Positions 7,905 through 17,751 are shown, numbered from the stretch's first letter. The stretch: DNA of 64,000 nucleotides from Bacteroidales bacterium (GCA_017539645.1 JAFYCM010000093.1:17772-81771); one strand, 5' to 3'. Made by a program: numbers and translations. Notes: generated by a model from the sequence alone, not told the origin.

Positions 7905-10415
7905 TCAATATAAATTAGAAGGTAAGCAGTTTATAGTTACTTCGGCCGACTTCAAGTGCTCCGACGTAGCTATTAGGCGAACGTTGCCCGGAGTCTCTTT
8001 GCTCTGAAGCACCACCAAAGCTTTGCCGTAGAACACTTTACGATGATTGTCTTTGAATCGTTCTTGCGAAATTGGCGATCCATTATCTACACCAGCAATC
8101 GCTGCAACGCCCTCAATATCAAAGTGAATATCGTTCTCAGCATTAGGACAAAGATTTCCATCACGGTCGAGCACTTCAACAGTGATGAAACTCAAGTCTT
8201 CACCATCTGCCTTAATTCGACTTCTATCGGCAGTGAGACGAATTTGCGCCGGACGACCAGAAGTTTTTATTACCTCTTGCGCAACTATGACGCCATCTTT
8301 GCGACTAACAGCCTTCACTTCGCCTGGCTCATACTCTACACTCCAAGCCACATGAAGCGCCCCTGGACCTTTACGCTGTGCACCAAGCGACTTGCCATTT
8401 ACGTATAGTTCAACTTCGTCGGCGTTATTATAGTAGCACCAAAGATCGACCAAATCGCCATCTTTCCAGTTCCAATGTGGGAAGAGGTGAAGCACAGTCT
8501 CGTCGCTCCAGACACTCTTATATAAGTAGTAGATATCTTTAGGGAAGCCAGCCAAATCGACAATTCCGAAATACGACGAACGCGCAGGCCACCAATATGG
8601 AGTTGGCTCACCCAAATAGTCGAAACCAGTCCAAATGAACTGACCGCAAATGAACTTATTGTCCATCACTTTTTTGAGCGTGCGCTCGTGCGTGTTGCCC
8701 CAAGGTGCACGGCAGTTGTCGTATGAAGAGCAAGAGAACGAAGGATCGTTGAATGGCAAATCCCAACGTTCTGGCCAAATATATTCATGGTCGGATGGCA
8801 TGAGGTAGTAGCCTCGCGTCATCAATGCAGAAACGCTTTCGGTAACTATGAATGGCATACCTGGAAAGAGCGTAGGAACGTCTTCGAAATAAGAATCGTG
8901 GTAGTTGTAGCCAATCAAATCGAGCGCATTTGCACGGAAGAGATGGTTGGCAGGGTCGGGCTCGTTATTGCCACTCGTCACGGGACGTGTTGGATCGAGC
9001 GAATGAACGATATTGGCTAATTTCTTACATAGCAACGAGTTAACGCTCATCTGTTCATCGTTAGCAAGCGAACTACGATCGCGCTGCATATTAAGTATAA
9101 GATTAGCCGTTTGAATATCGAGCGTGTCGGCGTCGGCATGAGTCCACTGTTCAAGCACTTCGTTACCTATGCTCCAGATAAATATTGATGGGTGATTTCT
9201 ATCGCGAAGCACCATATCGGTAAGGTCGCGCTCGTGCCATTCGTTGAAATATGTAGAATAGTCGTAGTCGGTCTTACGTTTGCGCCACATATCGAATGCC
9301 TCGTCCATAACTATGAAACCCATCGAGTCGCAAAGTTGAAGGAACTCAGGCGCAGGCGGATTGTGCGAGCAACGAATGGCGTTGCAACCCATATCTTTCA
9401 TTATCTGGAGTTGGCGTTCCATAGCACGTCTATTTATGGCAGCGCCCAAGCAACCAAGGTCGTGATGCAAACATACTCCGTTTATTTTCAACGATTTACC
9501 ATTGAGCAAAAAGCCCTCTTCACTATCGAAATAGGCATTACGAATACCTATTTTAGTTGTGCAGCGATCTTGTAGTACGCCATGTACGTAGAATTCTGTT
9601 ACCAAAGAATATAAATACGGATCATCTACCGACCAAAGATGCGGATTATCAAGTCGAATCTGCTGTGTATTAGAACCTTTCGAATCGGCCAATACATCTT
9701 GATGCGCACTCTCTTCAACCACTTTCAGACCCATTTTATCGTAAATAGTATGTACGATCTTAACTGTCATGTCGTCGAAAGTAGTGTTCTCGTATGAGGT
9801 GTTAATCTTCACCATAGCCTTGTCGTCGCTGACGAGCGGAGTGGTTACGTATATTCCCCAATTATTTATGTGAAGCTTGCCAACCTTCGTTAACCATACG
9901 TTACGATAGATACCGCTACCACTATACCAGCGCGAATTCGGCTGCTTGCTATTGTCCACGCGCACGGCAATGACATTAGATCCTCTATTTAGGTACTTAG
10001 TTATGTCGTAGTTGAACGAGATATAGCCATAAGGTCGATAGCCGACCTTTTTGCCGTTTACGTATACCGTAGAATTCATATATACGCCATCGAACGTGAT
10101 GTATACATGGCCTCGCAAATCGTTGGCGCTGACATTGAAATGCTTTCTGTACCAACCTATTCCGCCAGGCAAAGCGCCACCGCCACAACCAGCAGGATTA
10201 TCTTCGGCAAAGTCGCCTTCGATAGACCAATCGTGAGGCAGATTGAGTTGTCGCCAATCATCATCATCGAAATTTTCTGACGAATATGCCGACGAGTCGC
10301 CCAACATGAAGAGCCAATTTTTTGTGAATTTTTCTACTACGCGCGGCGATTCTTGTTCGGCACACGACATAAGTATTATGCTTACAATAAGCAATAAGAG
10401 TGTTCGCTTCGTCAT
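7905..10415 (-). CDS. GH2 beta-galactosidase-type lipoprotein with DUF4982 region
   Basis: This GH2 retaining glycosidase of 836 residues most likely releases terminal beta-galactose. The signal peptide MTKRTLLLLI ends in a lipobox (ILMSC, Cys18). Domain order is sugar-binding jelly roll (about 30-180), immunoglobulin-like domain, TIM barrel (about 300-600), then C-terminal modules including a DUF4982-like segment. The acid/base is Glu419 in WSIGNEV and the nucleophile Glu526 in IVTESVS. I start at the ATG at 10415. A longer frame would begin with a TTG at 10484 that lies in the promoter. Two related 10-bp palindromes lie between promoter and start. It is the second gene of the GH31-GH2-DUF4250-GH3 operon but has its own promoter-like element. 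Confidence 0.9.
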   Translation of the reverse strand: MTKRTLLLLIVSIILMSCAEQESPRVVEKFTKNWLFMLGDSSAYSSENFDDDDWRQLNLPHDWSIEGDFAEDNPAGCGGGALPGGIGWYRKHFNVSANDLRGHVYITFDGVYMNSTVYVNGKKVGYRPYGYISFNYDITKYLNRGSNVIAVRVDNSKQPNSRWYSGSGIYRNVWLTKVGKLHINNWGIYVTTPLVSDDKAMVKINTSYENTTFDDMTVKIVHTIYDKMGLKVVEESAHQDVLADSKGSNTQQIRLDNPHLWSVDDPYLYSLVTEFYVHGVLQDRCTTKIGIRNAYFDSEEGFLLNGKSLKINGVCLHHDLGCLGAAINRRAMERQLQIMKDMGCNAIRCSHNPPAPEFLQLCDSMGFIVMDEAFDMWRKRKTDYDYSTYFNEWHERDLTDMVLRDRNHPSIFIWSIGNEVLEQWTHADADTLDIQTANLILNMQRDRSSLANDEQMSVNSLLCKKLANIVHSLDPTRPVTSGNNEPDPANHLFRANALDLIGYNYHDSYFEDVPTLFPGMPFIVTESVSALMTRGYYLMPSDHEYIWPERWDLPFNDPSFSCSSYDNCRAPWGNTHERTLKKVMDNKFICGQFIWTGFDYLGEPTPYWWPARSSYFGIVDLAGFPKDIYYLYKSVWSDETVLHLFPHWNWKDGDLVDLWCYYNNADEVELYVNGKSLGAQRKGPGALHVAWSVEYEPGEVKAVSRKDGVIVAQEVIKTSGRPAQIRLTADRSRIKADGEDLSFITVEVLDRDGNLCPNAENDIHFDIEGVAAIAGVDNGSPISQERFKDNHRKVFYGKALVVLQSKETPGNVRLIATSEHLKSAEVTINCLPSNLY

Positions 10416-10440
10416 ATTTATTGGTTTACATACAAAAAAT

Positions 10441-10489
10441 TGAACGTTCACTCTTACATACATATAGGTGGACGTCCAATTCAAAATTA
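10441..10489 (-). promoter_or_regulatory. Internal promoter with two candidate operator palindromes before GH2
   Basis: On the minus strand a perfect -7 element TAATTTTG lies at 10489-10482. The 10-bp palindrome TGGACGTCCA (10469-10478) overlaps the expected transcription start and a second, TGAACGTTCA (10441-10450), follows in the leader. Both fit TGRACGTYCA, with the central CG seen in many LacI-family operators. Centre-to-centre distance is 28 bp. No regulator gene is adjacent. Confidence 0.5.
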
Positions 10490-10550
10490 TATTAATTCAA
10501 TTATTCGCACGAATATTCATGACATTATTATCGTGAAAGGTTCGTGTTAT

Positions 10551-13421
10551 CTACAGATTTTTCACAAGTTTATCTCCATTATAATCAACCACTTCGCCTT
10601 CAGCATGAGCGTCGAACGGACGCGGCGAATTCTTGTCGACATACACGATATTGAACTTTCGCGAGCGTGGCATTCCTTCAAATTCGCCATTGCGTTCACT
10701 AATTGTGAGCGTCTTGGTAGCTTCGACGTATGAAAATTCTATAGTTGAGTATTTACCTTGCTCGTAGTTATAGTTTACTCCCTCATCTTCGTAGAGGGTG
10801 AAATGAGCATCGGCACCGGCATACACATAAATAGTCAAATCGTTTTGTGTTTCGACAGTGCTTTGCACATCGGCACCAACTGGAACTATGCTTCCGGCAC
10901 GAACGAAGAGTGGAATATGCTCGTATGGCGCGTCAACTTTGGCGCATTTGCCTCCACTGATATACTTGCCTGTGTAAAAATCGAACCAACCTGTGTTTTG
11001 TGGGAAATAGACTTCACGTTCACGAGCTTTGTACGTATATACAGGACAAACCATGAATGCAGAACCGAACATATATTGGTCGCTGATATTATAAACGCCA
11101 GTATCGCTTGTGAAATCCATCACAAGAGGACGCATGATAGTATAGTCGTTGAAATATGTATTGCCAGCGAGTGAGTATATGTATGGCATCAAATTATAGC
11201 GTAGCTTGGTATAATAGAGTATCGACTGGAAAGCAGCATGATTCTCAGGTGCAATATTCCATGGCTCGCGCAAAGGCCACTGTCCGTGAGCACGATAGAG
11301 CGGGCAGAATGCACCAAACTGGAACCAACGAGTGTTGAGTTCGCGCCACTCTTTGAGATCTTCGTTTTCGTAGTGGAAACGGTCGTAGGTAGCCTGAGCC
11401 GCCATGTAGCGGTCTTCGACGCAGAAACCACCAATATCCATAGTCCAATAAGGCACGCCGCATATGGCAAAGTTGAGTCCGGCAGAGATTTGTGCCTTCA
11501 TATCCTCCCAACGCGTAGCTATGTCGCCGCTCCATGTAGCAGTAGAATAGCGTTGTAAGCCAGCAAAACCCGAACGCGTAAGCAAGAACACACGCTGATT
11601 GGGGTTCACGCTGCGCTGACCATCATAGATTGCTTCGGCATTCATTAGTGCATACGCATTGAAATAGCGAGCCGAAGAACCGAGAGCCGTTGGTCCACAG
11701 AGAAGTTTGCGATATTCGAGGTCGGTGCAGTCGCGAATGTTGGGTTCTGAAGCGTCCATCCACCATGCATCGAAGCCAAGTGTGTATAGATGCTCGTTCA
11801 TCTGCTTCCAGAAGAGTTTGCGAGCATCAGCAGAATAGGCATCGTAGAACGAGCCGAGATAGCCCTGACCTATCCAGTCGCGAATGCTATCAGTGATAGC
11901 TTGACGATACATCCAACCATTTTGGTCGAACTCCTTGAAGTGCTCTGTATTTACGTAGAACTTAGGCCAAACTGAAATCATCACACGACCATTGAGCGCG
12001 TGAATGGAATCGACCATTTGCTTTGGATTGGGGAAACGCTGTGCGTCAAACTCGTGGCTGCCCCAACAATCTTCGGGCCAATAGCTCCAATCTTGCACTA
12101 TATTGTCGATAGGTATCTGACGTTTGCGAAATTCAGCCAACGTAGAAACAATCTCATCTTGAGTCTTATATCGCTCGCGACTTTGCCAATAGCCCATTGC
12201 CCATTTTGGCATCACAGGTGCTTTACCTGTCAATTGTCGATAGCCACTAACCACTCCATCTATATCATCACCATAGATAAAATAATAGTCGACGGCATCG
12301 GCAACTTCGCTCCAGAATGCTGGTTTGTCTTGCTCCTTAGCATCGACGGGCGAAAGCACGCGCAAGCCGTGATACGACACGCCGCCATCGGGTTGCCAAT
12401 CGATGTGTATAGGCACTCGTTTGCCTGCTTGAAGTTCTACAGCAAACTTATAACTATTTGGATTCCACGAAGTTCTCCATCGTTCGGGAACCACCGTCTT
12501 GCCATCGATAGTAACTTTGGTATAACCTGCATAATATAGTATGAAGCGGAACAGACCACTCTCTTTAGGCTCAATTTCGCCCTCGTAGGTAACGTGAGCG
12601 CCCTTGAATTCGAAGTTGTCTATCATATTTATGACTTTCGATAGATGCGCATCGCGGTCGAGATATTCGAAGTAGAGTGAATCTTCGCGACGCACAATGG
12701 TCTCGCGCGGATTTTTTGAGCGTGGTATATACGTACCTGTTAGCGCGCCAGCTTCGCCATTCTTATCATAGAGATTGAACACGGCGCCAAGTTGGCTGTA
12801 GTCGCGTTCATCGCCATATTTACTATACGAATAATTATCCCAAAGTATGCCGTAGTGCTTGCTCGACACTATCATTGGTATCGAGACTTTAGTATTATAC
12901 TGATACAACTCCTCGTTTTTGCCACGATAGTTGAATTCGTCTGCCTGATGCTGACCGAGTCCATAATATGCTTCGTTATCATCGGCATTCCACTTCTGAC
13001 GCACACTAAGCGCAGGTTTACCCGAATCGTCGAATGGCTTATACGAGCGGCCGTCTTCGCCAAGAATCACATTGCCATCTTTATCCTTGAACGTGACTTT
13101 ACCATCGTCGCTATTTACCACCACATCGAGCGCTTTGGTGTGAAGCGTAATGTATGCATCGTTCTCATCTACAGAGAATTTCGTCTTATTCTGTTGAGGC
13201 ACTATAATGAGGCTCTCGTTAGGTTTTATCTCATTGCTATTCACCGCTGTGACGCGCACAATTCGGTCCGACATCACTTGCAAGCGAACTGTTTCGCCAG
13301 TTTTGGTCGTTTTTACCTCTATTCCACCTTCGACGCTCTTGTAGCCACTGCTACATGCCGTCAAACACAATGCAGCCACTATAGCTTGCATAGTTACCTT
13401 TTTAGTCTTTTTGATACTCAT
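10551..13421 (-). CDS. GH31 alpha-xylosidase-type lipoprotein with inserted PA14 domain
   Basis: This GH31 enzyme of 956 residues carries a lipobox (LTAC, Cys23). An N-terminal beta-sandwich is interrupted by a PA14-like domain at about residues 230-365, followed by the TIM barrel with nucleophile Asp556 (WWMDASEP) and acid/base Asp633 (WSGDIATRW), then C-terminal beta domains. The insertion of PA14 within the N-terminal domain is the architecture known for the xyloglucan alpha-xylosidase of Bacteroides ovatus, so alpha-xylosidase is my preferred activity; alpha-glucosidase is the alternative. It is the first gene of the leftward operon. A promoter with TTG (13472-13474), 16 bp spacing and TACTTTCG (13448-13455) lies upstream on the minus strand. 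Confidence 0.88.
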   Translation of the reverse strand: MSIKKTKKVTMQAIVAALCLTACSSGYKSVEGGIEVKTTKTGETVRLQVMSDRIVRVTAVNSNEIKPNESLIIVPQQNKTKFSVDENDAYITLHTKALDVVVNSDDGKVTFKDKDGNVILGEDGRSYKPFDDSGKPALSVRQKWNADDNEAYYGLGQHQADEFNYRGKNEELYQYNTKVSIPMIVSSKHYGILWDNYSYSKYGDERDYSQLGAVFNLYDKNGEAGALTGTYIPRSKNPRETIVRREDSLYFEYLDRDAHLSKVINMIDNFEFKGAHVTYEGEIEPKESGLFRFILYYAGYTKVTIDGKTVVPERWRTSWNPNSYKFAVELQAGKRVPIHIDWQPDGGVSYHGLRVLSPVDAKEQDKPAFWSEVADAVDYYFIYGDDIDGVVSGYRQLTGKAPVMPKWAMGYWQSRERYKTQDEIVSTLAEFRKRQIPIDNIVQDWSYWPEDCWGSHEFDAQRFPNPKQMVDSIHALNGRVMISVWPKFYVNTEHFKEFDQNGWMYRQAITDSIRDWIGQGYLGSFYDAYSADARKLFWKQMNEHLYTLGFDAWWMDASEPNIRDCTDLEYRKLLCGPTALGSSARYFNAYALMNAEAIYDGQRSVNPNQRVFLLTRSGFAGLQRYSTATWSGDIATRWEDMKAQISAGLNFAICGVPYWTMDIGGFCVEDRYMAAQATYDRFHYENEDLKEWRELNTRWFQFGAFCPLYRAHGQWPLREPWNIAPENHAAFQSILYYTKLRYNLMPYIYSLAGNTYFNDYTIMRPLVMDFTSDTGVYNISDQYMFGSAFMVCPVYTYKAREREVYFPQNTGWFDFYTGKYISGGKCAKVDAPYEHIPLFVRAGSIVPVGADVQSTVETQNDLTIYVYAGADAHFTLYEDEGVNYNYEQGKYSTIEFSYVEATKTLTISERNGEFEGMPRSRKFNIVYVDKNSPRPFDAHAEGEVVDYNGDKLVKNL

Positions 13422-13447
13422 GTTGTTTCATAATTATAATGGCGTAG

Positions 13448-13474
13448 CGAAAGTAAAATAGAATATGTTAACAA
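13448..13474 (-). promoter_or_regulatory. Promoter of the GH31 operon
   Basis: On the minus strand a -33 TTG (13474-13472) is separated by 16 bp from TACTTTCG (13455-13448). The -7 element has C in place of the third T of TTTG. The same TACTTTCG is found before the GH28 gene. Confidence 0.5.
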
Positions 13475-13593
13475 GTGTTTCTCCGTGTTACATAATCGCA
13501 AATCATATGTTAGATATGCCATTCAGTTGTTTTATTTTGGGTATGTTTTTGTAAATCGCACTCTGAAATTTTTTCATACGTAATATTATAAAT

Positions 13594-14232
13594 ATGCACA
13601 ATACTAAGCACTTAGCAGCTCTATTCGACCTCGATGGTGTGATAATCGACACCGAAAGTCAGTATTCTCAAATATGGGGCGCAATAGGCAGCACGTTTCG
13701 CTCCGACATCGAAAACTTCAGTGAGATTATAAAAGGTCAAACTCTCACCGCCATTCTCAGCAAATGGTTTCCCAACAAAGATACGCAAAACAAGGTAGTT
13801 GATATGCTCAACGAATATGAGAGCCGCATGAATTATACATACATAGCTGGAGCTGAAGCCTACCTTCGCGAACTCCGTTCTAAAGGCATTCAAACGGCGC
13901 TTGTAACCAGTTCGAACGAAATCAAAATGCAGAATGTTCGTCGCGCACACGAGGGTTTCGACCGCTTTTTCGATGCCATAGTTACAGCCGATAGCATCAC
14001 GCATTCTAAGCCTCACCCCGAATGTTTTCTCAAAGCAGCTGAGATGCTTGGCGTAGAGCCCCGAAACTGCGTAGTTTTCGAAGATTCGTTCAATGGCTTA
14101 GCTGCTGGTCGCGCCGCCGAAATGATGGTCGTAGGACTTGCCACCACAAACCCACGCGAAGCCATAGCCGACAAAGCCGACATCGTCGTCAGCAACTTCT
14201 GCGATGAACGCTGCCTCAACATTTTTGCATAG
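13594..14232 (+). CDS. HAD-superfamily phosphatase, beta-phosphoglucomutase-like
   Basis: This 212-residue haloacid-dehalogenase-type hydrolase or phosphomutase has motif I FDLDGVIIDTE (nucleophile Asp and general-acid Asp), motif II in ALVTSSN, a conserved Lys in HSKPHPECF and motif IV VVFEDSFNG. A helical cap inserted after motif I classes it with beta-phosphoglucomutase-like and phosphatase members (subfamily I cap). The substrate, likely a sugar phosphate, cannot be read from sequence. The gene is divergent from the GH31 operon and is followed 9 bp later by a sodium/solute symporter, so the two probably form a transcript linked to use of the released sugars. That link is inference from position. 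Confidence 0.85.
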   Translation: MHNTKHLAALFDLDGVIIDTESQYSQIWGAIGSTFRSDIENFSEIIKGQTLTAILSKWFPNKDTQNKVVDMLNEYESRMNYTYIAGAEAYLRELRSKGIQTALVTSSNEIKMQNVRRAHEGFDRFFDAIVTADSITHSKPHPECFLKAAEMLGVEPRNCVVFEDSFNGLAAGRAAEMMVVGLATTNPREAIADKADIVVSNFCDERCLNIFA

Positions 14233-14241
14233 TCTTCGACG

Positions 14242-15591
14242 ATGATTCTACTTCTTGTTCTCTACCTCATCGTAATGATGGGCATAGCTATATACGACCT
14301 CTCGCGCATAAAAAATTTTGAAGATTATGCCGTAGCAGGCAAAAAACAGCGCACCTATGCCGTGGTGATGACAATGCTGGCCACCATCATTGGCGCATCG
14401 TCAACAGTGGGACTAATCGACACCACCTACAACATTGGCTTTCCGGCCATTTGGTGGCTTCTGTTTGGCGCTTTAGGCTTGCTGCTGCAGTCGATATTTA
14501 TATCGAAAAAGATTCGCAACCTCAATGCCGACACTCTTCCGCAAGCCGCAGGAATAATGGTTGCACCCATTGCCGAACGCGTCATTGCAGCCGTCATCGT
14601 CATCTCGTGGATTGGCGTGGTGGCTGGGCAACTTGTGGCGCTGAGCAGCATAGTGTCGTACATAGTTGGCAGTGCAAGCAAATGGATTTTCATCGGCGTG
14701 GCTATTATAGTTATTCTCTACACCACACTTGGCGGACAACTCTCGGTAGTTCGCACCGACAGACTTCAGTTCATAATTATATTGAGCGGCTTGGTCATCT
14801 GTTGTGCGTATCTATACTTTTTCGCTGGGCAAGACAGCCAAACACCGTTGCAAAGCGTGGAATTTATCAATAGCGACTACCGCCCCATAGACCTCGTGAC
14901 GCAGTTTTTCGTCATAGGTGGTGTATACTTATTAGGTCCCGATATGCTGTCGCGCAACCTCATTTCACGCGATTCACAAACAGCCAAGCGTTCGGCCATT
15001 GGGGCTGGCATCTCTTTAGTTATTATAGCAATAGTTATTGTGGGCATAGGTATGTGGGCACGCACCAATGTTGCCGCTGGAGAATCGGGAAGTGCTAAAA
15101 TGCTTATGTACCTCATCGACCAAAAAATTCCGCGACCGATTGGCATTCTGCTAACCTTCGCGCTACTCTCTTCGATACTCTCATCTACCGACACTTGCTT
15201 GATAAACGCCTCATCGATATTTGTAAAAGATTTGCTTCAGAGAGACAGTGTACGGCTCATTCGCATCACCGTATGCACCATAGGCGCAATGGCCACAGTG
15301 ATTGCCGTTGCTGGTCGTGGCGACATAATAGCACTCCTCAGCGGCGCATACTCCATTTACACCTCGGGCGTAATTTTTCCGCTCTTCATAGCTATTTATT
15401 TCTATGGCAAACGCCAACTGCGCACAAACATCTGGATTGCAGCCGTTTCTGTTGGTGGCATCTGCGGTTTGATAGGCGTATATATGCCCAACACTTCAGT
15501 AAATTTCGCGCTAATAGGCATGGCACTATCGCTGGTTATTGCGGTGCTGGCGATAAATAAACAACAAAGGCGACCCAACGATCGCCTTTGA
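14242..15591 (+). CDS. Sodium:solute symporter (SSS family)
   Basis: This inner-membrane symporter of 449 residues has about 13 hydrophobic helices and couples uptake of an organic solute to sodium. Family marks include the RIKNFEDYAVAGK segment after the first helix, the ATIIGASSTVGL stretch in helix 2 and RTDRLQFII near residue 173. The solute is not predictable; sugars, amino acids and carboxylates are all carried by this family. It follows the HAD gene by 9 bp and is probably co-transcribed with it, beside the glycosidase operon, which makes a monosaccharide a reasonable guess. The last codons overlap an 8-bp inverted repeat that may serve as a terminator. Confidence 0.85.
   Translation: MILLLVLYLIVMMGIAIYDLSRIKNFEDYAVAGKKQRTYAVVMTMLATIIGASSTVGLIDTTYNIGFPAIWWLLFGALGLLLQSIFISKKIRNLNADTLPQAAGIMVAPIAERVIAAVIVISWIGVVAGQLVALSSIVSYIVGSASKWIFIGVAIIVILYTTLGGQLSVVRTDRLQFIIILSGLVICCAYLYFFAGQDSQTPLQSVEFINSDYRPIDLVTQFFVIGGVYLLGPDMLSRNLISRDSQTAKRSAIGAGISLVIIAIVIVGIGMWARTNVAAGESGSAKMLMYLIDQKIPRPIGILLTFALLSSILSSTDTCLINASSIFVKDLLQRDSVRLIRITVCTIGAMATVIAVAGRGDIIALLSGAYSIYTSGVIFPLFIAIYFYGKRQLRTNIWIAAVSVGGICGLIGVYMPNTSVNFALIGMALSLVIAVLAINKQQRRPNDRL
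15566..15589. terminator. Hairpin between convergent symporter and TonB receptor genes
   Basis: AAAGGCGA and TCGCCTTT form a perfect 8-bp stem with an 8 nt loop over the last codons of the symporter gene. There is no long T run, so termination activity is uncertain. Confidence 0.35.
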
Positions 15592-15650
15592 AGTTTGCTC
15601 ATTCACTTATGGTTATTATTAATTATGAATTTTGAAATCCGAATTTTCAA

Positions 15651-17702
15651 TTAGAACACTTTCACTTTCAGCCCCAATTTCAGCCAAATGCCAGGCTGCG
15701 GAATGTTGCCTAAATCGTAATACTCTACGTTGAAAAGGTTGTTAGCACTTGCATAAACCGACCAATGTTTTTGCGTCCACGTGAGGCGCATATCTACAAG
15801 CGAATATGGCTTATAGGCAACCAATTCACCCGTCGATTTGTGGTTTGCATCGTATTTTATGTATGAGCCGTTTCTGTCCTGAAAGCGGAAATTCACGTTT
15901 GCCGATAGGTTTGCCACTATATTGGCATCAATGCTGGCTGTGAACTTGTTGCGTAGATATTCCAGAGCATAATTAGACTTATAAATCACCACATCGTCGT
16001 GGCGTTTCTGATAGATATGCGCATAGCCCAAGGCAATCTTACGTATGCGAAACTGATTGCCCCACAGCTCGCGCGGGAGGAGCGTCGCGTTGCACTCAGC
16101 GCCAATATTATCGAGCTCAAAATCGGCTGAGTGGAAAATGTCGTCGGCCGTATACATAACCCAATCCATCATATTTTTTCCACGCTGATAATATGCCGAA
16201 GCTGATGCTTCGATGCCCGAAATGCGATAGCGCGCACCCACATCGACTGCCGAAGTCTCCTCGGGCTTGAGGTTCACATTACCCTCATTTGTTGGACTTT
16301 TATAGTATAAATCGAGAAACGATGGCAGGCGCGTTGCCATATTCCACGAAGCGGTCAGTTTCCAATGCTCGCTCGGACGGAATGCCACGTCGATGCCAGG
16401 ATAGAGACGCATTGAATTGTTGGAATTGGTCACACGATAGGCCATTGCACCAAGCGAAAGTGTCCATCTGTCGTTTATAAAATCCTGTTCCACATAATAG
16501 GAAATATTGTCGCGCGCATCTTTTTTGTTGTAATACACATTGTCATTACCGCGCACAGGAATAGAATCGGCTGTGATGAGACCAAGGTTGTTCGAGACTA
16601 TATTTTCGCTACGCAGTTCCGCGCCAAATGCGGTTTTACCTATAGCATAACCAATCCAACCATTGATATTTACGCCATATACATCGACGCGATGAAAATT
16701 TTCGCCAGTATGAGAATCTTTTATCAATTGGAAATGATCTTTCTGCCTATTCCAATAGATAGATGGCGAGAAATGCACTGCGCCTTTCGTTTCGGCTTTC
16801 ACTGCCGTTTGCCAATTTGTAGTCTCTTCCCACTGATTAGGATAAGCAGCAGAATAGAATGTATTTGCTCCAAATTTTTGCACACTCACACCCGATTGCC
16901 AACTGACATCGAGCGCGGGCGAAGAATAGATACCTTGATAGAAAAATTTTGTTTGATCGAAATTGCTATTAGGTTGGTCGCCATCGGCACGGCGGAAGCT
17001 ACCAGAAATCTGCTGACGCACATGCTTATAAGTATAATTACCAGAAATTTCGGCACCTACGTAGCCATAACTACCACCGAAGAGATGCGCAGCAACGTGG
17101 CTCACGGTGTCGCATTTAGTAACGACATTGATGGCGCCATTGAACGCCGAAGTACCTAAAATACGCGATGCTGGACCTTCAAGAATTTCTACACGCTCTA
17201 CTTCATCGAGCGAAACGGGGAAATCGGCACTCAGATGCCCGCAATAGGGCGAAGTAATATTTATGCCATTGAGTAGAACAGTGATTTGTGCGAAAGTGCC
17301 CCCACGGAGCGAGATGTCTGTCTGGACGCCCATTTCGCCGCGTTGTCGCACATCGACGCTTGGCGAATATTCGAGCACATCGTTAATACTATGAACGGCT
17401 GCCGCTTGGACATCTGTCTTGGTCATAACCGCAACCACACGGGGCATCAGCGACACCGAAAGAGGCACGCGTTCGCCTGTCACCTCTACGTCGTCGAGCT
17501 CGTAGTTTAGCTCAGCCGTATCGCGCTCGGAGGTTTGTGCAAGCATTACAGTCTGCGCCTTTAGGTCGGCTGTAGAGAGCGTTGCTACACTCAGCACGCC
17601 CACAGCTATCACCTTATGTAAGCTCATAAATGCTGAATATGAGCGTCGCATAAACTTATGCCACACAATGACTCGAGGTGAATTGATCTTGATTTGTTTC
17701 AT
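15651..17702 (-). CDS. TonB-dependent outer-membrane receptor (BtuB/FepA-like)
   Basis: This 683-residue outer-membrane receptor imports a ligand using TonB energy. The plug domain follows a Ton-box-like region (LDDVEVTGERVP, about residues 68-80) and contains VDVRQRGEMGVQTDISLRGG. The rest is a 22-strand barrel pattern ending in an aromatic C-terminus. It is a single-protein receptor, not a SusC type, since it lacks the SusC N-terminal carboxypeptidase-like extension and size. An ATG at 17627 would give a more typical signal peptide (MSLHKVIAVGVLSVATL); the longer start at 17702 adds 25 residues, so the start is open. Ligand could be a cobalamin or siderophore. I found no cobalamin riboswitch upstream, only intergenic repeats. 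Confidence 0.88.
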   Translation of the reverse strand: MKQIKINSPRVIVWHKFMRRSYSAFMSLHKVIAVGVLSVATLSTADLKAQTVMLAQTSERDTAELNYELDDVEVTGERVPLSVSLMPRVVAVMTKTDVQAAAVHSINDVLEYSPSVDVRQRGEMGVQTDISLRGGTFAQITVLLNGINITSPYCGHLSADFPVSLDEVERVEILEGPASRILGTSAFNGAINVVTKCDTVSHVAAHLFGGSYGYVGAEISGNYTYKHVRQQISGSFRRADGDQPNSNFDQTKFFYQGIYSSPALDVSWQSGVSVQKFGANTFYSAAYPNQWEETTNWQTAVKAETKGAVHFSPSIYWNRQKDHFQLIKDSHTGENFHRVDVYGVNINGWIGYAIGKTAFGAELRSENIVSNNLGLITADSIPVRGNDNVYYNKKDARDNISYYVEQDFINDRWTLSLGAMAYRVTNSNNSMRLYPGIDVAFRPSEHWKLTASWNMATRLPSFLDLYYKSPTNEGNVNLKPEETSAVDVGARYRISGIEASASAYYQRGKNMMDWVMYTADDIFHSADFELDNIGAECNATLLPRELWGNQFRIRKIALGYAHIYQKRHDDVVIYKSNYALEYLRNKFTASIDANIVANLSANVNFRFQDRNGSYIKYDANHKSTGELVAYKPYSLVDMRLTWTQKHWSVYASANNLFNVEYYDLGNIPQPGIWLKLGLKVKVF

Positions 17703-17751
17703 TTTTATATGTCATTATTACGTGAATGAGTCTATTAATTGAGAATTATGT

